From positions 1 through 20,676 of IMG/VR virus record IMGVR_UViG_3300017991_000440: DNA of 20,676 nucleotides. One strand, 5' to 3'. This DNA comes from a virus. The notes under the pieces were generated by a model, which saw only the letters and a program-made list of their open reading frames with translations, did not search any database and had not been told where the DNA came from. Below are positions 6,777 to 13,600 of this stretch, one piece after another (the stretch's first letter is position 1; the number at the start of each line of letters is the position of its first letter). The position numbers were made by a program, and so were the translations under genes.

Positions 6777-6872
6777 ATGCGGCATGGGTGGGGGCCTAGG
6801 ATCGAGCAGGTGATCGGGGTGGCGCTGTGCACGCTGATCTGGCTGCTGGCGGCGAAGCTGCAGAGCGGGTGA
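6777..6872 (+). CDS. 31-residue single-pass membrane peptide
   Basis: ATG 6777 opens a 31-residue frame, MRHGWGPRIEQ followed by a strongly hydrophobic VIGVALCTLIWLLAA and a short KLQSG tail, ending TGA just before repeat A3. The pattern is a single transmembrane helix with a short basic N-terminal arm. A GGGGTAG sequence lies a few bases upstream as a weak ribosome site. No family recognised. The clean helix makes it plausible, but at this length chance is possible. Confidence 0.45.
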   Translation: MRHGWGPRIEQVIGVALCTLIWLLAAKLQSG

Positions 6873-6873
6873 T

Positions 6874-6901
6874 CCCCCCCCAACCCCCCGTCAACGGGGG
6901 G
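6874..6901. repeat. Family A hairpin repeat, copy A3
   Basis: One nt after a stop. C8-AA-CCCCCCGTCAACGGGGGG, with a 7-bp stem and TCAA loop, immediately followed by GTGGGATAGGAGCGGG and ATG 6919. Confidence 0.85.
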
Positions 6902-6904
6902 AGT

Positions 6905-6918
6905 GGGATAGGAGCGGG
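6905..6918 (+). promoter_or_regulatory. GGGATAGGAGC start-associated box
   Basis: GGGATAGGAGCGGG directly abuts ATG 6919. It is nearly the same as the start-associated sequence I recall from TM4-like mycobacteriophages (GGGATAGGAGCCC), and contains an AGGAG ribosome site. Confidence 0.65.
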
Positions 6919-7260
6919 ATGGTGGCGACGGAGAAGCAGGTCGCGCAACTGAGGCGGCTCGTCGACGAGTCGGGGACGGACACGTACAGCGATGGGCTGC
7001 TCGCAGAGTACGTCGAGCGGTACCCGCTCGTGGACAGCGCGGGGTACGAGCCGGACGACGATGACTGGACGGAGACGTACGACCTGTACGCGGCTGCAGC
7101 TGACATCCTGTTTGAGAAGGCCGCGGTCGTGGCGGATGAGTTCGATTTCGATGCGGATGGGGCCACGTTCAACATGAGCCAGAAGCACCGGTCGTACCTC
7201 GCCCAGGCTGAGCGGATGCTGGGGTTGAGCGCGCTGCAGGTGAGACGGCATGTGGTGTGA
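6919..7260 (+). CDS. Putative head-tail connector (neck) protein
   Basis: 113 residues, mostly helical and acidic. 'DDWTETYDLYAAAADILFEKAAVVADEFDF' (quoted in part) followed by 'DGATFNMSQKHRSYLAQAERML' matches a pattern common in siphoviruses: a protein with 'W..TYDLnaAAAdiweekAa.vAdeFdF.aDG..f.rSq.y......A', placed right after the capsid genes and annotated as head-tail connector/adaptor (HK97 gp6 functional class). It would bind under the portal ring and seat the head-closure protein. The position before a head closure gene supports this. The start has a perfect GGATAGGAG context. Confidence 0.7.
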   Translation: MVATEKQVAQLRRLVDESGTDTYSDGLLAEYVERYPLVDSAGYEPDDDDWTETYDLYAAAADILFEKAAVVADEFDFDADGATFNMSQKHRSYLAQAERMLGLSALQVRRHVV

Positions 7261-7277
7261 CGCAATGGGGCAGAGGG

Positions 7278-7303
7278 CCCCCCGGCCCCCCGTCAACGGG
7301 GGG
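7278..7303. repeat. Family A hairpin repeat, copy A4
   Basis: C6-GG-CCCCCCGTCAACGGGGGG, 17 nt after the connector stop. It is followed by GAGGTAGCGG and the GTG start at 7318. Confidence 0.85.
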
Positions 7304-7317
7304 CAGCGAGGTAGCGG

Positions 7318-7683
7318 GTGCTGAGCGCGGCGGATTTCACCAGCATGCGGGCGGTGCAGGAGACGATCATGCGGACGACCTGCACGGTGCGCCGGCGGAA
7401 CCTGGTGTCGGACGGGCGCGGGGGCTGGACGGAGGGGACGCCGACGGATACGGAGACGATCTGCCGGATCGCACCATTCGGGCACCGGAGCGCGGTGTCT
7501 GATGCGCTGGTCGGGGCGCAGCTGTCGGAGCTGACGCCGTTCATGATCTCACTGCCGCATGACACGGACGTGCAGGCGGATGACGTGATCCTGATCGACG
7601 GAGAGACATTCGCGGTGCAGGGGCTGATGAACGATCACACGCACATGACGGCGGTGAGGGCGATCGCGACCAGGATGGAATAA
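7318..7683 (+). CDS. Head closure / head-tail joining protein
   Basis: 121 residues. The pattern 'TTCTVRRRNLVSDGRGGWTEGTPT' (part), 'ETICRIAPFGHR' and 'LTPFMISLPHDTDVQADDVILIDGETFAVQGLMND' (part) fits the small beta-barrel head closure proteins (SPP1 gp16 / HK97 gp7 class, Phage_H_T_join). In that family a 'v.DG.GG.t.t......v.Crv' N-terminal half is followed by 't..v.lp...di...Drv.i.g..y.V.gv'. It plugs the portal after packaging and joins head to tail. The start is GTG 7318 with GAGGTAG upstream; ATG 7345 is possible but would cut an N-terminal helix. Its stop abuts repeat A5. Confidence 0.78.
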   Translation: MLSAADFTSMRAVQETIMRTTCTVRRRNLVSDGRGGWTEGTPTDTETICRIAPFGHRSAVSDALVGAQLSELTPFMISLPHDTDVQADDVILIDGETFAVQGLMNDHTHMTAVRAIATRME

Positions 7684-7712
7684 CCCCCCTCGATCCCCCC
7701 GTCAACGGGGGG
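7684..7712. repeat. Family A hairpin repeat, copy A5
   Basis: Begins on the base after the TAA stop. C6-TCGAT-CCCCCCGTCAACGGGGGG. The same spacer, TCGAT, occurs in A12. Confidence 0.85.
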
Positions 7713-7727
7713 AGGCCGGCGACGGGT

Positions 7728-7739
7728 CGAGGGTACTCG
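7728..7739. repeat. Family B hairpin B5 (CGAG-GGTA-CTCG)
   Basis: Four-bp stem with GGTA loop in the gap between A5 and the next gene. It is the shortened form of the GGCGAG-RGTA-CTCGCC type, with the right arm intact (CTCGCC). Confidence 0.6.
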
Positions 7740-7765
7740 CCGTGGCAACGCACCGGAGATAGGGA

Positions 7766-8113
7766 ATGGCGAAGGGCAAGAACGTCAGGGTCTCGTGGAC
7801 GATCGACAAGAAGAAGCTGCGCAGTCTGTCGGGGGACGTGAAGAAGCGGGCCTCGAAGGCGGTGCAGGAGACCAGGGCGGACCTGGCGCGGGAGATGCGC
7901 AGCCGGGCTCCTCGACGAGAGGGGGAGCTGGCGGAGAGCATCAAGGAGTACGAGCCGGGGCCGACCAGGGGCGTGGTGTGGGTCGACGCCAAGCACGGGA
8001 TCCACGTGGAGTATGGGACATCCAGGATGCCGGCGCAGCCGTTCATCAGGCCGGCGGCCAAGGCGGTGGAGGCGGAGTGGAAGAAGCGGGCGGAGGCAGT
8101 TTTCGACGAATGA
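7766..8113 (+). CDS. HK97 gp10-like neck / tail-completion protein
   Basis: 115 residues, basic. 'LRSLSGDVKKRASKAVQETRADLAREMRSRAPRREGELAESIKEY' (quoted in part) then 'VVWVDAKHGIHVEYGTSRMPAQPFIRPAA' (part) is the recognisable HK97-gp10 family pattern: an N-terminal amphipathic helix, 'aP..tG.L..si', then 'yg.fvEfGT..mpaqPFlrPA'. These proteins act in the neck between head closure and tail. The start ATG 7766 follows GGAGATAGGGA. Gene order (connector, closure, gp10, terminator) is canonical. Confidence 0.88.
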   Translation: MAKGKNVRVSWTIDKKKLRSLSGDVKKRASKAVQETRADLAREMRSRAPRREGELAESIKEYEPGPTRGVVWVDAKHGIHVEYGTSRMPAQPFIRPAAKAVEAEWKKRAEAVFDE

Positions 8114-8116
8114 GGC

Positions 8117-8152
8117 GGGCGACCGGGCCTGCGTACTGGCCTTCGTTCGCCC
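8117..8152. repeat. Nested hairpin containing family B member B6
   Basis: Outer arms GGGCGA (8117-8122) and TCGCCC (8147-8152). The inner unit, GGCCTG-CGTA-CTGGCC (8126-8141), differs from B11 (GGCCAG-GGTA-CTGGCC) by one mismatched stem base and one loop base, so it is a degenerate family B copy. It lies just after the gp10-like stop. Confidence 0.55.
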
Positions 8153-8165
8153 CTACCTGTGGTGA

Positions 8166-8612
8166 GTGAGTGAACTGGTGAGCGTACTCAGTGCGATCGA
8201 CACGTGGCTGTATGAGACGCTGACGGGGGACGGGACGCTGGTGGATCTGCTGGCGTCGGCGACGAGTGTGTTTGTGGACCGGGCGGTGCAGGGGGCGGCG
8301 CGGCCGTACGTGACGTGCGAGGTGCAGCTGGGACACGACGTCATGGGCGTGGGCACGGTCCGGCTGATGACTCGGGCGGAGTACATGGTCCGGGCGGTGA
8401 CGGAGAGCACGAGTTTCGCGAGTGCGGACGCCATCATGGAGCGGGCGGATTACCTGCTGCACGGCGCGGCGATCGAGAACAATGCGGACGGGACGATCCT
8501 GAGCTGTGTGCGGGACATGCCGCTGAGAGGGATCGACGATTACCCCGGCGGGGTCGAGGTGCGGTGGGCCGGCGGGGTGTATGTGATTCAGTGTCAGGTA
8601 GTGGAAGCGTGA
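8166..8612 (+). CDS. Tail terminator / tail completion protein
   Basis: 148 residues. It starts with a helix 'VSVLSAIDTWLYETLTGDGTLVDLL' (part), then 'VFVDRAVQGAARPYVTCEVQL', 'VRLMTRAEYMVRAVTEST', 'ADAIMERADYLLHGA' and 'GVEVRWAGGVYVIQCQVVEA'. The 'i...v...P..s.RPYvtf......' beginning, central 'y.vrav' strand and final strand are typical of siphovirus tail terminators (gp17/DUF3168-type), which cap the tail tube and dock to the head. GTG 8166 is used; GTG 8178 (in GTGAGCGTACTC) is an alternative start and neither has a strong ribosome site. It immediately precedes the major tail protein, which fits. Confidence 0.75.
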   Translation: MSELVSVLSAIDTWLYETLTGDGTLVDLLASATSVFVDRAVQGAARPYVTCEVQLGHDVMGVGTVRLMTRAEYMVRAVTESTSFASADAIMERADYLLHGAAIENNADGTILSCVRDMPLRGIDDYPGGVEVRWAGGVYVIQCQVVEA

Positions 8613-8620
8613 GCAGGAGT

Positions 8621-8671
8621 CACCTCCCGAAGGTTGGCGAGAGTACTCGCCTGGAGAGCCTTCGGGAGGTG
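8621..8671. repeat. Nested hairpin with family B core B7
   Basis: Outer arms CACCTCCCGAAGG (8621-8633) and CCTTCGGGAGGTG (8659-8671) are perfect 13-bp complements. Inside sits the perfect unit GGCGAG-AGTA-CTCGCC (8636-8651). The left arm and core recur at 9755, which lacks the right arm. Confidence 0.85.
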
Positions 8672-8696
8672 GGAGCGGACAGTGACCCGAGAGAGA

Positions 8697-8742
8697 GGTG
8701 CCAGGCACTCAGCCGGAGTACCGTCTGGAAGTGCCGGGCACC
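8697..8742. repeat. Nested hairpin of GGTGCC/GGCACC type with inner B8
   Basis: Arms GGTGCCAGGCACT (8697-8709) and AGTGCCGGGCACC (8730-8742) pair with one mismatch, and each arm is itself near-palindromic. The inner CGG-AGTA-CCG (8714-8723) is a weak family B unit. It ends 18 nt before the tail-tube start. Confidence 0.7.
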
Positions 8743-8745
8743 GGA

Positions 8746-8760
8746 GGGCTAGGAGGTAGC
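8746..8760 (+). promoter_or_regulatory. GGGCTAGGAGG ribosome site of the major tail protein gene
   Basis: GGGCTAGGAGGTAGC precedes ATG 8761. It contains a perfect AGGAGGT and resembles the GGGATAGGAG box with a C for A change. It decides ATG 8761 over an upstream in-frame GTG at 8698 inside the hairpin. Confidence 0.65.
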
Positions 8761-9747
8761 ATGCCACGGAGAGCGACGATCCATCAGGTTGTCCAGATCG
8801 GTGTCGAAGCGACGCCGGGGACGACGCCGGCTGGCGGGGCGGACAAGCGCCTCCTGGCCACGAGTTTCGAGATCCAGCCGACGCTGGAGATCACGCCGTT
8901 CAGGCCACGGGGGTTCAAGTTCCCCACGCTGGCGGCGCTGGGCAAGGAATGGGCGGGGGGATCGATCAGCGGGCAGGCGGCGTACAACGACCTGACCTAC
9001 CTGCTGGCAGGCCTGATCGCCACACCGACGCCGGCGCAGCAAGGCGCCACGACGGCGTACCTGAGCTCGTTCGAGCCGGACACGGATGGTCCCGACGCCG
9101 TGACGACGTTCTATGTCCAGGAGGGCGGGAGCGTCCGGGCGCACAGCATCAACTATGCGATGGTGAACCAGCTGGGGCTGACGTTCAACCGCGACAACGT
9201 CGAGGTGAGCGGGGAGCTGATCGGGCGGTCGTTCACGGACTATATCAGCCTGACGGGGAGCCCGAGCGACATCGCGGAGAAGCCGATCCTGCCGGCTCAC
9301 GTGAGTGTGTACGTGGATGATTCCGCCGCGGCGCTGGGGACGACGCAGCTGACGCACGTGCTGAGCGCAGAGTTCACGCTGGGGAACCGGTTCACGCCGA
9401 TGTGGACGCTAAACCGATCGGAGCCGAGCTGGGCGGACTATGTCGAGGGGGAGCCGGAGCTGAGCCTGACGCTGACGATGGAGGCAGACGGCGATGGGAT
9501 GGACCTCCTGAGCAACGCGCAGGACGGCGACGAAAAGTTCATCCGCATCGAGGCCCAGGGCGACCTGATCGAGGACACCTATCACTACAAGCTGCTGATC
9601 GACATGTGCGGCAGGATCAGCGACTTTGGTGGGTTCAGCGATGAGGATGGGGTCTATGCGGTGCAGTGGCCGTTCGCGGGCTGCCACGACGCGACGTGGG
9701 GCAAGGCGCTGAGTGTGGCGCTGACGAATAGCATTTCGAGTCTGTAG
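8761..9747 (+). CDS. Major tail protein (tail tube)
   Basis: 328 residues. This is the subunit of the tail tube through which DNA passes. Supporting features are 'VVQIGVEATPGTTPAGGADKRLLATSFEIQP' (part), a common opening of phage tail tube proteins ('qvG.Et..GT...a...l..t.l...P'), followed by 'GKEWAGGSISGQAAYNDLTYLLAGL', 'YAMVNQLGLTFNRDNVEVSGELIGR' (part) and a repeated beta domain with 'EFTLGNRFTPMWTLN' and 'PELSLTLTMEAD'. It lies between tail terminator and tail assembly chaperone genes, the canonical place. The start ATG 8761 has a perfect AGGAGGT. The long 3' spacer contains a composite hairpin. Confidence 0.85.
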   Translation: MPRRATIHQVVQIGVEATPGTTPAGGADKRLLATSFEIQPTLEITPFRPRGFKFPTLAALGKEWAGGSISGQAAYNDLTYLLAGLIATPTPAQQGATTAYLSSFEPDTDGPDAVTTFYVQEGGSVRAHSINYAMVNQLGLTFNRDNVEVSGELIGRSFTDYISLTGSPSDIAEKPILPAHVSVYVDDSAAALGTTQLTHVLSAEFTLGNRFTPMWTLNRSEPSWADYVEGEPELSLTLTMEADGDGMDLLSNAQDGDEKFIRIEAQGDLIEDTYHYKLLIDMCGRISDFGGFSDEDGVYAVQWPFAGCHDATWGKALSVALTNSISSL

Positions 9748-9754
9748 GAGAGTC

Positions 9755-9802
9755 CACCTCCCGAAGGTGGGCGAGGGTACTCGCCTCGAAGTGCCGTGCA
9801 CC
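9755..9802. repeat. Chimeric repeat with family B core B9
   Basis: The left part, CACCTCCCGAAGG (9755-9767), is identical to the left arm at 8621. The core GGCGAG-GGTA-CTCGCC (9770-9785) is a perfect family B hairpin. The right part, CTCGAAGTGCCGTGCACC (9785-9802), is identical to the right flank at 15080-15097. The two flanks do not pair with each other, unlike those of the parental forms. Confidence 0.8.
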
Positions 9803-9810
9803 GTGAAGGG

Positions 9811-9823
9811 GAGGATAGGTAGG
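9811..9823 (+). promoter_or_regulatory. GAGGATAGGTAGG start-associated box
   Basis: It contains GGATAGG and directly abuts ATG 9824, continuing the pattern seen at 2418, 5068 and 6905. Confidence 0.55.
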
Positions 9824-10252
9824 ATGGCGATCAAGTTGGGGCAGCTGCTCAGGGCGGAGCAGCGGACGTTCAGGCTGGACGTGGGGCTGACGGAGCCGGT
9901 CAAGGTCACGTACTACCCGACCAAGCTGACGCTGGAGACGATCACGGACCTGCAGGCAGCGCTGACGGCGCGTGAGATGGACAAGGTCGCGGCGATCCTG
10001 GCGGAGATCATCTCGCACTGGGACATCGTGGATGACGACGCTGGGGAGATGGTGCCGATCACGACGGAGTCGCTGCGACGGCTGCCGATGCAGTTCATTG
10101 GAAGTCTTGTGCGGGGGATCGGCGCAGACGTAAACCCTCAGGGGAGGAGCGAAGAGCCCTCAAACGGTGGCTCGTTCTCGGCCGGGAAACGAGCACGGCG
10201 TGGTGCCCGGAATGGTACCTCGTCGTCAGAGCCGCCCGCTACCTCGGCGTAG
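9824..10252 (+). CDS. Tail assembly chaperone, short form (lambda gpG analogue)
   Basis: 142 residues. Siphoviruses make a short chaperone and a longer frameshifted form that coat the tape measure during tail assembly. Here 'FRLDVGLTEPVKVTYYPTKLTLETITDLQA' (part) and 'VAAILAEIISHWDIVDDDAGEMVPITTESLRRLP' (part) match the common actino/cyano-siphophage chaperone pattern ('...w.ytp..lt.e........l...l...i..WDl.dd.g..vp.t.e.l..lp'). The last ~35 residues are low-complexity (SEEPSNGGSFSAGKRARRG), consistent with a short tail that is bypassed on frameshifting. It lies between the tail tube and tape measure genes. Confidence 0.82.
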   Translation: MAIKLGQLLRAEQRTFRLDVGLTEPVKVTYYPTKLTLETITDLQAALTAREMDKVAAILAEIISHWDIVDDDAGEMVPITTESLRRLPMQFIGSLVRGIGADVNPQGRSEEPSNGGSFSAGKRARRGARNGTSSSEPPATSA

Positions 10253-10374
10253 GGCCGTGGGAGCTGGCGGTGCGGCCGGTGTTCTGGATGAACGCGGCGC
10301 TGGCGGCGGAGGCGGCGGAGATCGGGGCGCGGAATGAGGTGCGGAGTGGGCCGAGGAAGCTCGGGCGGAAGTAG
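10036..10374 (+). CDS. Frameshift extension of the tail assembly chaperone (lambda gpT analogue)
   Basis: The -1 frame relative to the short chaperone is open from 10036 to the TAG at 10372-10374 and contains no ATG, GTG or TTG until well inside the conserved part, so it cannot be started independently in a useful way. Its product includes RRALKRWLVLGRETSTAWCP and AARYLGVGPWELAVRPVFW followed by MNAALAAEAAEIGARNE. That resembles the second halves of siphovirus chaperones ('a.ylg..PwelldmpfyW...al.aeaaE..ar'). A fusion through a -1 slip is inferred. The G-runs at 10113-10117 and 10141-10144 are candidate slip sites, but neither is a canonical X-XXY-YYZ heptamer in the right phase. The boundary given is the limit of the open frame, not the slip point. 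Confidence 0.65.
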   Translation, partial: RRWGDGADHDGVAATAADAVHWKSCAGDRRRRKPSGEERRALKRWLVLGRETSTAWCPEWYLVVRAARYLGVGPWELAVRPVFWMNAALAAEAAEIGARNEVRSGPRKLGRK

Positions 10375-10379
10375 TGGCA

Positions 10380-10415
10380 CCCCAGCCCCCCCCAGCCCCC
10401 CCGTCAACGGGGGGG
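10380..10415. repeat. Family A hairpin repeat, copy A6
   Basis: Three C-runs (4, 8 and 7) separated by AG, then GTCAAC and seven G. It lies 5 nt after the chaperone extension stop and is followed by AGGAGGACC. Confidence 0.85.
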
Positions 10416-10441
10416 AGGAGGACCGGGATCTGCGGGCGGTG

Positions 10442-10513
10442 ATGGTGGTGGTGTACCGGGCGCTGGTGTGTGTGTGTAGGTATCTGAGGAAGAGGTATCG
10501 CATAGAAGACTGA
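10442..10513 (+). CDS. Possible 23-residue hydrophobic/basic peptide
   Basis: ATG 10442 gives MVVVYRALVCVCRYLRKRYRIED and then TGA. The hydrophobic start plus basic end would suit a membrane-active or membrane-anchored peptide. A GGAGGAGG ribosome-like run at 10413-10420 fits a CTG 10430 or GTG 10439 start better than ATG 10442. With so few residues and no known family this is only a candidate. Confidence 0.25.
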   Translation: MVVVYRALVCVCRYLRKRYRIED

Positions 10514-10518
10514 GACTG

Positions 10519-10537
10519 GCCGCCTAGCGGCGTTTTA
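10519..10537 (+). terminator. Terminator-like hairpin GCCGC-CTA-GCGGC with T-run
   Basis: A perfect 5-bp GC stem with a CTA loop, followed by GTTTTATAT. It is one of only two places in the window where a hairpin is followed by a T-run. It could reduce transcription into the tape measure gene or require antitermination. Confidence 0.6.
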
Positions 10538-10570
10538 TATGGGCCGCGTGCCGGCTTTGCGGACGACGGC

Positions 10571-10584
10571 GGGAGAGTACTCCC
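10571..10584. repeat. Family B hairpin B10 (GGGAG-AGTA-CTCCC)
   Basis: Perfect 5-bp stem with AGTA loop, between the two terminator-like hairpins. Confidence 0.7.
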
Positions 10585-10623
10585 AAGAGCCGGTGCCTCG
10601 CCCCACAGCGTCGGGCGCGGGTG

Positions 10624-10655
10624 AAAGCCCCCCCTCGACGAGGTGGGGCTTTTTC
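10624..10655 (+). terminator. Strong intrinsic-terminator-like hairpin before the tape measure gene
   Basis: AAAGCCCC (10624-10631) pairs with GGGGCTTT, the interior CCTCGACGAGG pairs further, and the run TTTTTC follows. The A-run on the left makes it potentially bidirectional. It lies only about 30 nt before the tape measure start, so read-through or attenuation control of that large gene is suggested. Confidence 0.7.
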
Positions 10656-10683
10656 GTTGGGAAAGGATGGGAACGGACAGAGC

Positions 10684-13600
10684 GTGAGTATTACAGTCGC
10701 CAACCTCCAGGCTGTGGTGCAGATGAACACCAAGGACATGGAGGACGGGACAAAGAGAACCGAGGGCTTTCTCGGCCGGCTGACGGGCGGGTTTGGCGGC
10801 CTGGCGTCCGTGGTTGGTGGCGTGGGGCTGGCGCTCGGCGGCCTCGGAGCAATCAAGAAAGCGACGGAGGTATCCGCGGATTTTGAGTCCCAGGTCAATA
10901 TCCTGGGCACGGCCGTGGGCGATGCTGGAGTGTCGCTGGACACGTACAGCGATGCCGCCCTAAAGATGGGGGCCGACACCTCACTTGTGGGCATCAGCGC
11001 GAGCCAAAGCGTTGAGGCCATGACGAACTTTGCCAAGGCCGGCCTGTCCGTAACAGACATGTTTGGCGGCGCTGAGGGGCTGAACTCCTATCTCGAGGAG
11101 GGGACAGCGCTCTCCGGTGCGCTGCGTGCCGCTGTGGATCTGCAGGCAGCCTCGGAATTGGACCTTGCTGCCGCCTCGGATGCGATCAGCGTTGCCATGG
11201 CGACCTACGGCATCCCCGCCGAGGAAGCCGTGGCGATCACCAACAGTTTTGTCCAGGCTGCTGACGCGTCGGTGGCCTCGGTCCCAGACCTGGTGCAGTC
11301 CCTGCGAACCTTTGGTCCCGTCGCCGCGCGTATGGGGCTGAGCCTGGAGGACACGAACAACGCTCTAGCGATTCTGTCGCAGCGAGGTATCACCGGTGCT
11401 ACGGCTGGCACCCAGATGAAGTCGATGTTCATGGCCATCTCAGGGCCGAGCAAGAATGCCCGAGAGGCCATGGAGGGGCTGGGCATCGCGTTCTATGACG
11501 CCGAGGGCAACCTCAAGTCGATGCCGGACATTCTGGGCAACGTCAACGAGGCCATGGCGGGGCTGACTCAGCAAGCCAAGGACGAAACGCTCAAAGATCT
11601 GTTCGGGACCTATGGCGGTGTGGCAGCCAGCGCGCTGCTGGAGGAGGGCGCCGAGGGCTGGGCCTTTATGGGCGAGGCGACCGAAGCCGCTTCTACAGCG
11701 AGCGAGACGGCCGCGGCGCGGACTCAGGGACTCAACGCCTCGCTAGAGGCGCTCGAGGGCACTGTCGAGACGTTCATGATCAAGGCGGGGACGCCGCTGA
11801 TCGAAAAGTTCTTTACGCCGCTGGTGGGGTTCGCGGCCACGGTCGTGGAGAGCGTGATCCCGATGCTGGACGACTTGGGGCCGGCCATGGACGGCGTGAG
11901 TGGCTTTGTTCAGGGGATCATCGGCGGCGTTGGCGACATGGCCAGCGACGCGGGGGCGGCCGCCGAGGGTGAGGGAGGCGGCTTTTCGCTGGATGCGCTG
12001 ATCGGGAACCTGTTCGCCGGGGCCGACACCTGGCTGGACGAGAACAGCGCGGCGATCGGGCCCAAGATCGGCGGGATGATCGACGGGGCGTTCGCGGCAG
12101 GGATCACGTGGATCGAGAACAACTTTCAGCCGCTGGTGGCGGATCTGTTCGCGGCGTTCAAGACGATTATCGAGGAAGCGCCGGCGCTGTTGGAGGAACA
12201 CGGGCCGACGATTGGGGAGACGTATGGCGAGCTCCTGGGCAAGGTGGTGCGGCTGGGCATCACGGCCCTGGTCAAGATCGTGGCCACCATCGGCAAAGAG
12301 CTCTGGGGCGTGGTCAGCGACATCATCACGGCTGGGGCCAGTGGTGAGGAGGGAGCAGCCGGCACGCTAGCGACCGCCTATCTGGACACGATGAAGGCGG
12401 TGCTCAACGGGTTCATCACGGGCCTGACGGGCGACCCGCAGTGGGGCGAGAGCCTCAAGAACTTTTTCATCGGCGACCCAGACGGGATCATCACCAAAGC
12501 CAAACAGTCCATTGCCGACGAAGTCGAGAACATGAAGCAGGCCGGCAAGGACATGGTGCAGGGCATGATCGACGGCGTGAAGGAGGCGCCGGGGAAGCTT
12601 GTCGACGCGTTCGCTGACGCGGTGGGCGCGCCGGTCAAGTGGGTCAAGAAGATGCTCGGCATCGAGTCCCCGTCGACGGTCTTTAGGGACATCGGCGGGT
12701 ACGTGATCGAGGGCCTGGGGCTGGGGATCTCGGAAGGGATACCGCAGATCGAGGGGCCGATCGGCGATGTGATGGGGGTGTTCGACTCGATCATCGGGTG
12801 GCTGACGCGGTTCGCGATCGTGGCGGGGAGCCAGGGCCTCGAGGCGGCGGGAGAGACGTTCGAGGACGTCGCGGACGGCATCGAAGATATGTCGACCGCG
12901 TTCATGCAGTTCGCCCAGGGAGCGGCGGCGGTCAAGGCTGGCAACCTCGACCAGGGCGCCATGGTGGCCTACCTCGACCAGTGGGCCTGGGCGATGGAAC
13001 AGGCTGTGCTGCGGGTCAAGGAGGTGGTGGACAATGTAGGGTGGAAGACGATCGGGGACATGAAGGGCCGGGCGACGCGGCTCGGGACAATCCTCGAGAG
13101 CATGACCACCGACCTGAGCAAGATGAAGCCGGGCGACTGGGGCGTGATGCTGGCCTACCTGGACCAGCTCACTCAGTTCCTGCCGATGCTGGTGCGGGGC
13201 GTCGTGGGGATGGTGACGGACCCGGAGACGGGGCTGGGCGCGATCGTCCTGGACGACGTGGACAAATGGTCGGGGCAGCTGGCGGGATCGTTCGTGCTGA
13301 TGGGCGCGAACCTGGCGGGGATCGAGGCCAGCGAGGACGCGAGTTTCCTCGAGAACGCGGCCACGTACCTGGACCAGGTGTTCGGGTTCGCGAAGCTGGC
13401 GAAAGAGCGGATGACCGCCCTGGGGCCCGAGGCGATGGCGGCGTACGAGGCGGCGAGCGAGGGCGTGCCGTTCATCACCGGGCTGCTGGGGCTGCTGGGG
13501 CAGGACCTCAAGGCCGAGCTTCCCGAGGAGGGCTACGAGGAACGGCTGCCCGAGTATCTGCGGCTGGTCGAGTGGTCGGTGGGCTTGGTGACGCCGGCGC

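Larger units (their letters stand above)
10375..10683. other. 309-nt spacer before the tape measure gene
   Basis: This stretch holds no clear long gene. It contains repeat A6, a possible 23-residue peptide, a terminator-like hairpin with a T-run, family B hairpin B10, and a second terminator-like hairpin with a T-run, ending in the tape-measure ribosome region. Each is listed separately. The part between the two terminators (10537-10623) is GC-rich with several possible pairings (for example GCCGG with CCGGC) and could be a small structured leader. I recognise no riboswitch class. Confidence 0.6.

Noticed and set aside
8179-8190. TGAG-CGTA-CTCA as another family B hairpin at the start of the tail terminator gene
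   Set aside because: Only a 4-bp stem with a variant loop, inside a coding start; too weak to count.
10184-10190. GGGAAAC as the frameshift heptamer of the tail chaperone
   Set aside because: In the frame of the short chaperone the codons are GGG-AAA, so the heptamer is in the wrong phase for a -1 tandem slip.
10537-10623. A known riboswitch (glycine-like GGGAGAG start) before the tape measure gene
   Set aside because: Beyond GGGAGAG, which belongs to hairpin B10, none of the conserved core bases of the class can be found.
10621-10683. Extension of the tape measure gene to GTG 10621
   Set aside because: The extra 21 residues would be translated from the AAAGCCCC...GGGGCTTTTT hairpin. GTG 10684 gives a typical tape measure N-terminus.
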